Shown one piece after another: positions 40,201-55,200 of a stretch of 64,000 nucleotides of DNA; position 1 is the first letter of the stretch, and every line of letters starts with the position of its first letter. The stretch lies in the NCBI GenBank assembly GCA_030278955.1, contig JAOANR010000014.1, forward strand, positions 13,394,068 to 13,458,067. The letters are read 5' to 3'. The stretch comes from Hygrophila difformis. Taxonomy: Eukaryota > Streptophyta > Magnoliopsida > Lamiales > Acanthaceae. The position numbers and the translations under genes are program-made. A model generated the notes under the pieces. That model was not told the origin of the DNA. It searched no databases and saw only the letters and a program-made list of their open reading frames with translations.

Positions 40201-43200
40201 CGGTCACGGTCACAGTACCCCCCCCCCCCCCCCCCCCCCCCACCTCTCACCATCTTGGAAAAGACAACCGGCTGGAGCTTGGACAAAAGCTATCCACTCC
40301 ACCCTTCCTCCCGATCGTCACTCAATGGTCATGGTAGTGGATCCATCCACACACCTCAGCAAAAGAAGCCGAGGTTTAGTTGGTACCAAGGGCGGTAGAC
40401 CTCCGGACGATCCCAGAAAGGCATCCAGCTCTTCAAACCTCAATCACTAGCACCCAGAGCCGCTTGGCTGCCCAATCGGAACCAAGCGCCTTGAGTTTTA
40501 GCACAAATTCCTGGAGGAATGTGGATTGATCGGTGATGAGCACCCTTCTGCTCGCAAGAATCGGGGAGTACTATCGCGATTTAGCAACTAGGTTTTCCCT
40601 TCATCGTCTAATCTGATGTTTGGTTTTGGGTTTTCCCTTTTCAAGGCCTTGGACCATGTAGATGTTGGCCTTGGTCTGTTCCTGAGCCTTACCGTCCTGG
40701 GCTGCAATAGCCTGCTAGTTTTCTCCCTCTGTTTTTTGTTTTGTTTTGCCTCCGGCCCGGCTTGCCAGTTCCTTGCTTTGTTTTGTTGATATAAAACCGG
40801 CCCTCCCTTCGAAAAAAAAAGAAGCAAGTGTATGCTTTTAACATATTTAAAAATAGTTTTTCTCATTTGGTGTTAAGGTAACAGGTAAAAAAATTGTTTA
40901 CTACCTCCGTCTAACATAAAACATTACTTTCCCCTCAAACATGCATGTCAGTGCATATTTTTAACGATTGATAATTTTAATTGTGTAAAGTAAAAATTCT
41001 AAAAATTTGATAAAATTATATTATTAGACGAATTTAATAAAATCTTATTTTACTATATATTTTTTTTGTTTCATCCAGCCTCTATGTTTTTTCGGTAAAT
41101 GTGAGTTAAATCCCTCCCAAACACAATACACCTTCCAAGCTCCCCCTATACCATTATACTGTAATTATACTCCCCACCTCATAATATAGCTTTTCTTTTG
41201 AAATAAAAAATAGGAAAAGACCAATATACCCTTGTTGAAATAAAAGTGGCAATAGATAGAGCTAGGGTTAAAGTGTCAATGTACATTTGGAGTGACATGA
41301 TGTCTGCCTCGACTGCCACAACCACTGCTCAACCTCATAATTACACTCCTCAACTCATAATATAGCTTTTCTTTTGAATAAAAAATAGGAAAAGACCAAT
41401 ATACCCTTTTTGAAATAAAAGTGGCAATAGATGGAGCAAGGGTTAAAGTGTCAATGTACATTTGGAGTGACATGATGTCTGCCTCGACTGCCACAACCAC
41501 CGCTCAACCTCCCTCCAACTCCAAGTAACCACCCACGACGAAGACATACATGTTATTGAAGGTGTTTATTGTAGACATTCATGTGTTTATTGAAGGTGTT
41601 TATTGAGTTAATAACTGTACTGTCGTGTTTTATAGAAAGATAATAGGTTTTATTTGTTCTTAGTCTGTTGTTTTTTGTGTGTAATGATATGAATGGGTAT
41701 TGTATGCAACAACAAATGGCAATAAAGGGGGACGCCCTTCCACCACTTTTCAAGGGCAGAGGGTGTATATAATAGCAACACGCGGCTGCAAGCACTCATA
41801 GAGTGCTTCAAGGTAAACCCGATTCTTAACATATAACAATTGATCTTCCTCCGAAGTTGAAAATAACAAAACATCATCCACTAGACATACATTCCCATGT
41901 TTTTGGAGTTGATAATTGTGCCGTGTTGTGTTTTTTTTGTATGAAAGTCTCATTTTTTGTTCATATCGTATGAAAATGTTGATGAAATGGGAGAGTTGTG
42001 TTCTTGTATGTGTTGTGTAGTACCGTGTGAAAATGTTCCAATTCTTTTATGTATGTGTTGTGTTCCAAAAGGAGACTGTAGGGACTGGAGGCGGAGGAAC
42101 TGACCGCTCCGTGAAGAATGAATCGAAGGAAAATGTAGCAAAAGAGAGGAAGAAAACATAGGGGAAAAGGGAGCATGCTGCCCGCTCCTACTGCCAACCC
42201 TTCTCCTACAAAGGATTGAAATGATGATTGTGTTGTTTTTGATTGACTGCACTATTTTATTCCAGGATTGAACGCCCGGAACAGAACATTTATATTTTTG
42301 ACTCTGTTGTTTTGCTGAGCTATTTGTCTGTGTTATTCGGGCCAGATGTGGTGTTTCACTCAACACTGGAACAAGAAGTTTGACATCTTTTATAATGTGA
42401 AAGATGTAGTGTTTTGGATTGCAAATATAGTGTTTCTGGATATGATTATAGTTTTGGTGGAAGATTGTGTCCAATGAATCAATGAGTTTCTTTAGAAACT
42501 AAAGGGAAGCTTAGTGAAATCCCAAAAACAAAGTACAGGTTGTAGTTCAAGGTGAACCCGATTCATTTAAGCAAAGTGAAGTATAGGTTGTAGTTCAAGG
42601 TGAAATCCCAATAACAAAGTACATTTAAGCAATGATCTTCCTCCGTAGTTGGAAATAGCTTAAATTTGTTGGTTTCATCGATTTCATCCACTAGATGAAC
42701 ATTCCCTTTCCAAAACCCTATTCATGGTAGTTTAAGGTGAACCCGATTCTTTCAGAACAAACTTGTGGTGTGGGGCGCAGATCATTTCAGTAAAACACTA
42801 ACAGTTTCGTAGTTCATAACTGTTGTGTTTTAGAACGACCATGTGGTGTTTTAAGACAGTATGGCGTTGTTATCTTTAATGATTGTATGTTGTTGTTGAT
42901 TCCAAGTGTGGTAGTTTAGGGTGAACCCGATTCTTAAGATATAACAATTGACATTCCTCCGAAGTTGAAAATAACATAAGACTGTAAGTTTCATCATCCA
43001 CTAATCCACTAGACATACATTTCCAAATCATATTCGTTGTAGTTCAAGGTGAACCTGATTCATAACCATTGTCATTCCTCTGAAGTTGGAAATAGCATAA
43101 GTTTCTATGTTTCATTAGCCTCTTATCCACTAGATATACCTTCCCATTTCCAACACCCTATTTGTTGTATGTCAAGGTGAACCTATAATTGTAGTGTTTT

Positions 43201-46200
43201 GTTTTGCATTCTAAATTGTTTATGATCTTCCTTGTAGTTGTGGTTTTTAATTGTATTCTATGAAGTCATACAAGGGTGATGTTTTCGTCCCCCATTAATT
43301 TAGTGTGTTATATGAAAGGTGGTGTTTCATAACACACTTGTGGTGTTGGGTGCACATCATTTCAGTAAATGCCCATCAGTTTCATAGTCGATACATGTTG
43401 TGTTTTAGAACGCACATGTGGTGTTGTATGACCGTAAAGTGTTGTTATGTTCAATGTTTGTATGTTGCTGTTGATTCCAAGTGTGGTAGTTCAAAGTGAA
43501 CCCGATTCTTAAGAGATAACAATTGACCTTTCTTCTAAGTTGAAAATAACATAAGACTGTTAATTTCATCACCCACTTATCCACTCGACATACATTTCCA
43601 AATCATATTCGTTGTAGTTCAAGGTGAACCCGATTCATAACATATAACCATTGTCCTTCCTCCAAAGTTGGAAATATCATAAGTTCGTACGTTTTCATTA
43701 GCCCCTTATCCACTAGACATACCTTCCCATTTCCAACACCCTATTCATTGTACGTCAAGGTGAACCCATGATTGTAGTGTTTTGTTTTGCATCCTAAATT
43801 GTTTATGATCTTCACAAATTGGAACCCACGACGGACTGCAATACAGTGGTTTTTGAGCACCCTACAAACTGATCCGCATTTTTAAACTTTTGTCATTCAC
43901 TTTTAAAAGCATGAGCCCACAACACTGTTACATCATCGGTGTCTTCCTCATCAAAGTCGTTATTGCATTCATCAACATCTTCCGTATCCGTCCTGCAATC
44001 AATAAATCACCGCTCACAGCCACTACACAAACCAACTGAATACAATATTGATTCACAAAAAACATCGCTTTTCTGAATGTCTGCACGAATATACGGTGTG
44101 CAATAAATATACCAATACAACATTACCATGCTAAAAACAACAGCTTCCTCCACTAAAACACGACACTGTGCGTAAACATGTATAACACATCGCAAATACC
44201 TATTAAATACAAATGCACTTTACTAAATCACTATTCCATATATAAAACAGTAGAAACACTCGTGATCGTTGCATGCAAAAGAAAAATACACATTTACTTC
44301 CAAACACAAGTATTTCCCGTAATACATACATGCACCAATGTGCATTTAGAAAATAAAACACTACTATCATAGGTTTGGACACCACAGTTACACCCGTTTA
44401 GCACCACACGTACCTCATTCTCTTGCTGCCAGCTTCCTTGTTCATCATATTCATCTTGCCAAAGGACAGCCCCCTAGCATTGTTCAACATTGCCATCCTC
44501 ATTACATCTGCGTCGTTGATGAGTTTCATCGAGTATCCTCCAAAACCCTGCCCTTACCCTCTTCTATTCCCTCTGAAAACACAAAGAAACCCACCCCTTA
44601 TTCCCCTGATGATCGATTGTAAATGTGGTAAGAAACCCTAACCTTTTCCATCTCCAATACCGAGCTCCTTTCGGTCGTTCCACGCTGCAAATCCCTCTTC
44701 ACGCACATGAATTTGGCGCGAATATAACCTGCCCAAAGAAGCTGCAACCCGTTGTGTATGAAGTGGAAGAAGGGTTATGTAACCCATTTTGTGTAAGGAG
44801 GAGGGAGATGGTGTAATGAGTACATGTCCAATCACCACATTTTTGCAGCAAAAAGGTAAGGGTAGGAGAGTAAAATCATTACCTATTATGTTATTCATTT
44901 TCTTTTATGTGAGGGGGATTAAAGTGGAATGTATTTCACTTTTAGCTACTAATACATGACAAGAATAGTATGTAGGGATTTAACTAAAATTATTTAAATG
45001 AAGGGGATTTAACTATAAAAACCCCATGTTTTTTCATTCTAAGACGGGCCCGGCCCAACGGATCGGATCGGTCGAAACTCAATCCCGCCGCACTCAGCCA
45101 CAGACACTCACTAACACTCACAGTCGCCGCACGCACGCCACCAACCTTGGCACCTTGTCGCGCCGCTGCTAACTTCGCCGTCGCCCTTGCTCACCACCAC
45201 CGCCTGCTGTCGTCTGATCTTGAATCCCGCCACCGATCCCGCGTCTATCTCCCTCTTTATCCTCACATTCTTCGCACTATTAGCTTCTGCACCCTCTTTG
45301 CGATCTGCGTATTGTATTCCTGCTCCAGCGGCACCACCGAAGTCACCACCGCGATCTGCGTTTCTGTTATGTTGTTGCTGTCGCCCTCCTCACCGCATCC
45401 GCTGCTGTCGCCCTCCTCTGGCTCCTCATCTCAGTGTAAGTTTTCATTTATTTTGTGTTTGAAATTAGTAGTGTATTCATTCTTTAAATTTTGGTGACTG
45501 TTTTAGAATTAGTAGCGGTTGTATTCGTTCACCTTGCTGGATTCTTAATTAATTAATTAATTAATTAATTTTTTTATCTTCTGTTTATGCATTTCTAGTG
45601 GTTGTGGTAGCTGAAAGTTGGATTATTCTTTGGTGATTGTATATGCTGCCTTTTGATTGCTGAGTGAAAGTGAGAATCTAGAAAGTTCAGAAATCTAGAA
45701 AATTTTCTTTGTTGATTTATCAATTTTAGCATGTGCTACGAGGATTCACGAACATTCTATGTGGTTTCAGGTTTGTGTGGGTGTGTATTAAAGTCAATGT
45801 TCTCAGATACTGTAAATTTTGTATTTTGATCCTTCAACATTTTTGGGTTTGCATGATTGTAAGTTGTAACCGTGGTTAATTGTGATGTTCAACATCACTG
45901 CTCCTTCTATTATTGAAGGAAGAGGTTTGAAAGGAGTTTGGCAGACCAATGCAATTTGAATGCTTCTGTATATTGGCAAAATGGCAGAGCCTTAAATATT
46001 GCCTAGTCCATTGACACCTCAGCAAGAAGAGTATATTACAATTGTAATGAAACTCTTCTCATCTCTATGTCAATTCACCTCAGTTAGTGATTTTGATTAG
46101 GAGGTTTGGTATAATGAAATTGTATGTAAATACAGTTATTCCTCTGACTCAGTCTTTTTTCATATTTCATCGCTAATTTACTAACTTCTTCAATAGATTT

Positions 46201-49200
46201 TCCATTTTTTTTCCGTATCCAAGACTAACGATTGTTCTTGTTCTCCTCGCTTTGTCTTATATGCATTTTGTTTAATTCCTTGTGTGTAAAGCCCGCCGGC
46301 TTTGGGTGTTGAATTCATGAATTGAGGGAGTTTTAAAGTGTCATTCTTGCGTTGTTCGATCACTATGTATCATTCTCTGTAATGTCTCTTGTGTGTGCTT
46401 TAAATATTTATAAAGAAAAAATAAAATTGAAATTATTTTATTAGAAAGCCTACGGGCCGGTCCGCATAACCTGCAGCCCTCATGTGGGGCGGGTTGGGCC
46501 TAGGTATTTCGAGGCCAGCCATTTGAACCTGCATAAATATGGGCCCGTGCGGGCCGGCCCGTTTCTCCCCGCGGGGCCATTTCGACAGCTCTAGTAATAA
46601 TCTCTGAAATCTGAAATATCCCAAGAGCAGAAAATTCATAGAATTGTGGAGTGAGGAGCTCACAATCCAGCATGGGTAGAATTGCAGTTGCCTCAGTTAT
46701 ACTTCTATGCCTGATACCTGTTTCAATTTTTGTCAACAGCATTGTCTCCGAGCCCTACATGGTAAACCGATTGTCCATTTGATTAACCTAATTCATGTTT
46801 TGAGTAATTTATGGAGGATTTTGTGCGTTGGTGCAAGTAAATGATTTCATTGATGGTGGGAATGCAGGATGAGATATTCCATATCCCGCAAGCTCAGCAG
46901 TACTGTCGAGGAAATTTCACAAGTTGGGATCCGATGATCACGACTCCTCCTGGGCTGTGAGTCTTGAACTTTACAATTATGTTATCCATAACCAAGTCAT
47001 TGATTCCTGCGTTAGTTTGTGCTTCAGTGTGTTAATTATGTAAATGTTTTGATTGGTTATATCACGGGATTTGGATATTATCGTGTTGATTAGATAATTA
47101 GGGCTTTGTGTATATTGTAAATAAGACCGATCTAGGCTGGTTATAATCAAATTTACTTTAAAGTTAAACGTTACTGTAGGGAACTCATGTTAGAATATTC
47201 TATATATGCTGACTTTTGAGTTAAGTAACTTGATTTATGCTATCTATAACTTTTGCAGGTACTTTCTTTCACTTGCCTATGTTGCTTCATTGTTTCCAGG
47301 ATTGTTTTGTATGCAAGCAGTATCATCATTTGCAGATGCATGCTCTACCTCCATTCTACGCCTCACGAATGGCGTTTTGGCAGTAATATGTAGCATTCTA
47401 GTTTACGGAATAATCACCCATCTTAAACCATCTCTAGATGACAAGAAGGCAACGCTTCTTGCTGTGATCTTATCGTTGTATCCACTCCACTGGTTCTTCT
47501 ATTTCCTATACTATACAGATGTGGCATCACTAACATCAGTACTTGCCATGTATCTTTTTAGTTTAAGAAAGAATTACCTGTTCAGTGCATTGGTAAGAAT
47601 TTGAAACATTAGTTATCTAATAATATACTATTATGTTAATATCACTGTGAATGTTTGCATTGAACCAAGAAATAAAGCCCGCTTACCCACTCTCGACATT
47701 TAAAGTAAATTTAGTATCTTCTGTCTATTTGGATCCTTTATTCAAATTATTATCTCACGATGTGAAATCAAATTGTATGGTGTATTTCAAGTATGTGTCT
47801 GTGTGTGTTTCTTTTTACATTATTTATTTTACTTTTGACACAAGCTCTCTTATATTCTGTTTCCGGAATTGATTTGTTGATCTATTTCACCTGTAGGTGG
47901 GGGCACTTTCTGTGTTGATACGACAAACCAATATTATCTGGGTATTTTTTGTTGCTTGCACTGGTCTGATAGAATTTATTGAGTCTCATCAAAAACATCG
48001 AGAGGAAACACTTGTCCCCAACATTTCAAAGGAGAAAGATGTGTCTACTGGCATTAAAGGTGTATCAGTGACCTCTTATCTGAGAAAGAGAAAAGCCAAA
48101 CACAGTGTAAAGAGTCGGGACAAAGTTACTTCACGAGTGTCTGTTCCCATGGAAAATTCATCAGGTTAAATCTTAGTGAGTAGAAATGTTTTGAGTATTT
48201 CACAAAGCAAGATTCACAAGTTCAACTCCCATTTTCATTCTGACGTTGAATCAAATTGCGCACCCCCCCACCCCCCAACAAAAAAAAAAAAAAGTGCTTT
48301 GCATGACATAATAAATACCGAATATCGAACTAGAATGGTGATAAGAAGCATTATGATGAGGAACTACAATTACATCTTGATATAGGAAAATATCAACTAC
48401 TGTATTAATTATTTCTGAGAATGCTGTCAGCAGCAGCATATCATGAGAATATATCTGCTATCAAACTCAATGTAGAAGTTAATTTGTTCCGTCTTTCTTG
48501 TTTCTAACGTACCTCTAATTTTTCAGGATTGCTTGATGAGATTCAATGCCTAATAATAGTTTCTTGGAATCATTTCTGGGAGCTTTTGGTTTTGTTTAGC
48601 CCTTTCATTCTGGTGTTTGGTGGTTTTGTTGCTTTTGTTCTCTGGAATGGCAGCATTGTTCTTGGTAAAATCCACCTCCTTGTTTCACCAAAATCCATAT
48701 TCATCTTCTCTTCATGTTCCTTAAGTTTTTCTACCACAAAAATATTATTGTTCTTCCTTTTTGAACTGAAATTTATCACATGCTCTGTTCTTTCAGGTGC
48801 TAAAGATGCGCATGCGGTTTCTCCCCATTTTGCTCAATTGCTTTATTTTGGTGTGGTTTCTGCGCTGTTTACGTCTCCTGTGCACTTCTCTTTAGATCAA
48901 GCTACTTCTCTTTACCGCCAACTCTGCAAAAATAAACTGTTTAGTTTATGTCAGTGGTTCATGGCATTACTTGCTGGATTCCTTGCGATGCAGTTTTTCA
49001 GGTTCGATTGTATAAAGCTCTCAAGAATAATCTATTTCAAAATTCTCCTTTCAAATTATTCTCCAATATTTATGGTGCATATCAACATATTACTTTTGTT
49101 TGGAAATTATTATCTATGCTGTTGTACTGATTCGTGTGGGTAAATTAACTTTTCTAGCAAACTGTCTGAACAATTAACAAATTTAAATGTTCAAACCTGT

Positions 49201-52200
49201 GAGGACGCTTTCAATTATTTGCAACAAGTTACAATAATTTATTCAAATTCTCTTGTACGTCCCTTTAAAATGTTTTCTCAACATCTGCAGCATAGCACAT
49301 CCATACCTCCTTGCTGACAATAGGCATTACACCTTCTATCTGTGGCGGAGAGTTATCAACTACCATTGGACAACCAAATACCTTATGGTCCCACTTTATA
49401 TATACTCGTGGTTTTCCATTGTTAGTAACTTGGGTGAGTGAAAATTCTGAATCTCCTACGTTTCTTATACTTGCTGTATTGTACGTAATTGTTGGTATTT
49501 GCAGCGAAGAATCAGAAGAAGCTCTGGGTGTTGATATATGTATTTGCTTGTGCTGCATCACTTGTTCCCGCTCCGCTGATAGAGTTCCGATATTATACCG
49601 TGCCATTCTTTTTATTGGCTCTCCATTCAAATTTTACTGACAGAAGTTTACTTCTTATGGGATTCATGTATTTTTCCATCAATTGCTTCACAATGTTCGT
49701 GTTCCTGTTTCGGCCTTTCTCTTGGAAGCATGAAGCCGGGACCCAGAGATTCATTTGGTGACATGTGGGAAGGCTCAAACGAATTATGTGCAGATATCTT
49801 CCTGGATAACTACATTTAGTCCAGCTTCAGTATGAAGGGTATCTACCATGGAACTCGCCTGTATACCCAATTGACATAGGTCGTTGTGGCCACAGGCATG
49901 CATTCTTTACCCCTCGCCCTATATTCCATCTTTTAAACATAACAATATACTTAGAATGGATCTCTTGTACTATTTCATCCTTATCACTGCATAATGTCCT
50001 CTTGTTACGATAAATTCTTATAGTTTATTCTGAGTGTACACTTGCTAACTTGTTTTTGCATGGCCAACAAAGATTAAATATTAGGAACATTAAACCAGAA
50101 CATAGATTTTTCTTTCTTCATGTGAATTGAACTTGGAAGACGTTGAAACATGTTCTCAAATGAAGGCAGAAAGATCCCCACCACTTATTACGTAAGAAAA
50201 ATAACTGTAAAAATTGGTCGTGTAGAAAAGGAAAATTGTGATGCTTGTGTCCTTAATTTACCAAAAGATTTAGTAGTACTAGATTGCTGAATTGAATTGA
50301 ATTGAAGAAGTCCATGTCTACACCACATGGGTTAGGCCGTAAAAGGTCATTTTCTTTCATCCCGATCTGTAAGTCATTCTAAGAATACAGACTGCTTCCA
50401 TTGAATGAGAGGGCTTTTGAATTTCACAGAGTCACTCAGTCACATCATTTCCACGTGTTCCTACCATACATGCTTATAATCCAACTATTAAAAAACAAAA
50501 AAATAATTTAATTTTTTGATAGCATGTCATTGGTCACGAGATGGATTCATCACATACACCAAAACCACAAGCAATTGTATTTGTCCCATCATAATATTAT
50601 GATTATTTCAGAAAGAGTGTTCCCTTCATGTATGTACGCTGATGGCTTTCTTTATAGTTCATGTATCTCTAGTCTCAACCATTGCATTAATTAGAAACCT
50701 ACTACAGTTTATATGTGCATCATCTCCCATCAAATCATGGATTCAATATTATCAATGCCTAATGTAACTCTGCAACCCCACCCTGCTTTTTATCTGCTTT
50801 TCTCTAGGTCAACTATCTATCCATATAAATATTTAGGGGTGGATGTCATTCTTGTTTTATTACCTTTATTTAAATAATGGGTTTTCTGTGTAGAGTAGTT
50901 AGTCTTTAACCACACCACTACAGCTTCCTTTTCAGATGCTTCTAAGTTCATGCAATGAATTGCACTGTTTAAAACTTAAAGAGCAAGCATTCTCACGTGT
51001 TTGTTTTTCATTTAGTCAATGATGTTAGAGCTGATTGAGAAATATTTTGTGTTTAAACAGTATTTATTATTCTTAGTCCTAAATTAATATAAACCGCGTG
51101 AGAACAACAAACCCTGAGTAGGGGGAAAAAAAAGGAAAGTATATCGATTCCATCTCCTTGCACTCTTTATTAGCATTGCAAGTCACTAAGTCTACATCTG
51201 ACTTTTTTGTTTGATTTCTGGAAGGTCTACTGTGTATTAATTATTATTATTAATAGAGTTAGAAGCAGGTTAACTTTAATTCAATAAAACGCGTAATGAA
51301 GTTTTTGTTGACCTCCAGGATTCAGTGCATTTCATTCACTTCCCACTCTGAATTTTCAATATAAAATATGCCTATAATGCTCTGTTGCTTTTTGCCCCTT
51401 CATGCCAGACCTTAGCTTGAACTTTTAACTAATGAGTTTATAGTAGTGAAAAAGAAGCCTATTATCTTCGACAAGAAGATTAGATGTTTGAGTTACAGTA
51501 GATATCCTAATACATTTCATTGAAAAGAAAATATAACAAATAAGATGACAAACAAACTGAAAAAGAACAAAAGAATTAGGACCAGTCGGCCTATCTATTG
51601 AAATCTATCCACCAGTGGAGGAAGGGGTGGGGCTTCTTGAAGAATAACGAGAACCTCAAGTAGCACCAGAAGATACAAAATTTTTTTTAAGTTGAATGAC
51701 ATTCCAAGAAACGGGGGAAGATGTTGGGATTATCAGCAATTTACAATCCCCAACGAAATGGTAGATCACACAGAGTTTTGTCTATCATATGGTTTAAACT
51801 CTGAAAATGTAACCTAGTTTTATGGTCTACAAGTATGGACAAACTTTGCAAAAATCTTGTAATAGCTTCATCCTCTTTGATCTTATAACTTGTTAGCCTG
51901 ATGAACGCCATATCCGTCCTTCAAATGAAATAATGATAATCGATACATCATCATGGTACCTTCTCCTATCCCCTTGTGGGATGGCGAGCAATTCATGGAA
52001 ATCCATACCAGCTTTCTTGGCAGCACGGAATAGTACTTCTTCAACAAGATGTTGGGCTGGATCACCCTCAGGGAATGTCGACATGAAAATTTCGACTTCA
52101 GAAACAGCCTCTTCATTGGTGAAGTACTGGTAGAGGCCATCAGAAGACAGGATCAAGAATTTGTCCTTGGGCTCCAATCTGTGGTGGCAAAGATACGGCG

Positions 52201-55200
52201 AGCATGTGATGTATGGTGCGGTTCCAATATAATCAATTCTGAACATCTCCAGAAGAGCATTGTTCCATTTGGGCTGTAAACAACAAAATGCCACAGGTCA
52301 TGATTATAGGGCAAGTATGTTTGGAATGAATTTCTCAACTTTGAAAATCATGATCATGATCGAATTATAATACTACAAGTTATATTGTAATGGCATCAAA
52401 AGTTGTTAAATTTCATTCTATTGCACAGGGTATGGTTGCTACTTGCCACAATGGAGTTGGAAGAGGACAACATGAGGAAGAGCCTGTACCTGTTTAAGAA
52501 AGCCTGCTCCGAAAGCCCGGGTAACTTTCAGTGAACCTTTCACCCTATCGTTATAAATAGCTGAGGCATCATCTGGATGAGCATTTTTTATATTTCTCAC
52601 TTCCTGAGATGACAAAAAGATATTAGTATACAGTCTTGCTGATCTGAGATGGATAGATAGACACCATCATGATTCATGCCACAAGGTAAATTGAATGGTA
52701 TAGTTAGTATTACCTCTCTAACAGATGTGCTATGATCCACTGTCAGCTGACGAGCACTCAAATTATGCTCATAGTCATATTCATAACCGTATAGCGATTC
52801 GTCGTTCTCCTTCCTCATCTTTCCAGCTAAAGAATCACTGTCAGCCTTTTGAGCCAAAACAGCTCGGCTGTCCCCAACATTCATCAGATAAACATCATTC
52901 CCCTTCATCACCATCACCAGTACACAAGACCCCATCAGAGCCAGTTCTGGATTCTCCATCAACATCATATCCGCAATCTCCAAATATGATGCCTCCGTCT
53001 TCCTCAATGCCTCAGACAATGCTTTCTTAATCCCCACATGATTGACGGTCATGTAATTATTATTGCCCGCAACACCATCAGGCCCCAAATTACTCAGCTT
53101 CTCTCGTAACTTCTTATTGAGATCCAACCTTTCCTTACTATCTAAACTCTTGGAAGAAGAGGTGTTTAGAGTATTCTCACAGGACTCACCCTTTTCACAC
53201 CATAGCAGTCCCTTAAGCTCCTTGGAGACATTCGAATAAAGATTGTTGAGTAGGAAATCAGTAGCATCAGGGCCGTTGAATCCATCGTAAATCCCTACGA
53301 AAACCCATCCGTGTTCCTCGGATACCACTATATGCACCCTGTCTTCACCTGCCTTCCCCTGTGCCCACTGAACGTTTTGGCTCCCAAAAGATTCATTCCC
53401 GACATCATCGTTCTCATCGAGGCTCATCTCACTGCTTAAGTTATTACTAGTGATTGTGCTGCTATACCCACTGTTGCTACTCCCACTCACCGTAACATTA
53501 TTACTGACGTTATTATTCCTCTGTTGTTTTTCATTTCTGTTCATCTCTTTAGAAAAGCTCCAGAATGATTTATGAAGTACCTTTTTGAAATTCTTCACAA
53601 AAGCTGCTCTTTTCCTGGATTTAGGCTTGTACCTCTGTATGTGATCCATCTGATTATCCAGAGGCCCGGATATGAAGCTCCTTTCAATCGGGCCCGACAG
53701 GAACCCCCGCTCGATAGGGCCGGATCCGGGAACCGGGTTCCGGAGGATCGGGCCTGATCTGACGGTATCAATCGAACTCCTCGGAATTGGTTGGAGGGGA
53801 ATTGATGAGAAAAAATTGGAGCTTTCAAAAGCTGCAGCCTTGTCCAGTAAAGTAGATGTGCTGTAGGCGAAGGGATCCGTGGACAGAGGCGTGGTGGTGT
53901 TGGCGGAGATGGCCGCGCCGGAGATGGTGCGGAAAACCGCTGTCTGCGTTGCGGCCCCGGGGGCACAGGAGGAGGATTCCTCCACGGATTGAGATTTTCG
54001 GACCGGGTCTGGCGGTATGTAGCAGAAGGAATGGCCCAAACCCTCGTCCAGGGGATCCGACACGCAGAAGGCGGCGTCGGTTCTTCTCCGGGAAATTTCG
54101 CCGGCGTCCCCGGCGAAGCAGCGGCTGAACCTCCCTATTCCGTTTCCCATTGCTACAAAAAAGGTAAATTAAAAATCAAATCTTTCTTTCCTGATTAGAG
54201 TACCGTTTTCTTTTACTCTTCTTTCAATTCATTCAAATATGAAGGAGAAGAAAGCCGGACAGGAGGAGATCAAAAGGGGTTGTGGGGTTGAAAGAGAGTT
54301 AACAGTTTGGTGTTGGAAAACTTGGAATTAAGGAGAGGGGAGAGTTGGGGGGTGTTGTGGAGATAAATGAAGAGAGAGAGAGATAGGGTTGACATTTTGT
54401 GATTTTGATATATTGGGTTTTGGTTTAATACTAGTATTATTCGGGGAATGCTTTTTGTTTTGATTTTTTTTAGGGATGGGGGATAGATAGTCATAGGGGG
54501 GTAGAGGGGGGTGGGGGCGTTGACAATGGGTTTTTCATTTTATTACACATCACTACATTATTACTAGTACTTCCGCCGTTACTTATTTAACACGTATGGG
54601 TTTTGAAACTGTTTATTTAGTAACTTTTATTCGACTTTTTAATACAATTATATAAGATAAAATATAGTTAAGTTGAATCTTGTTGGATTCGTTTAATCAC
54701 ATAAATTTATAATATCAAATTTTCATTATTTTTACTTGTATGTAATTTGAGTTATTGACGATTAAAAACATGTATTGGATTGCGTGAAATATAGATCCGT
54801 AGCAATTAAAAAGGAGCGGAGGTAGTATTATAATACTGTACTACATTCTTAAATAACTACATTATTTTTGTATTTTACGCAATCCAATAAATATTTCTAA
54901 CGATTAATAACTCATATTATATAGAAATATAAGTAAAAATTATAGAAATTTGATATTCTAAAACTATATAATTAGACGAATCTAATAAGATTTTACTTGC
55001 TTATATTTTTTCTTTTATAAATTAATAAAGTTTCAATGAATAGTAAGTACTATGAAAAGGGTGCAGATAAATAAGAACAAAATAAGTATATTTTAATGGT
55101 ACGTGGAGTATTTGTTTGTGACTTGTGAGTGGTTTAAACTTTAAACGAATGGTGTAGAGGCTGAATTGGTGCAGGAATTCTTTATTTTTTCCTTTCCTTT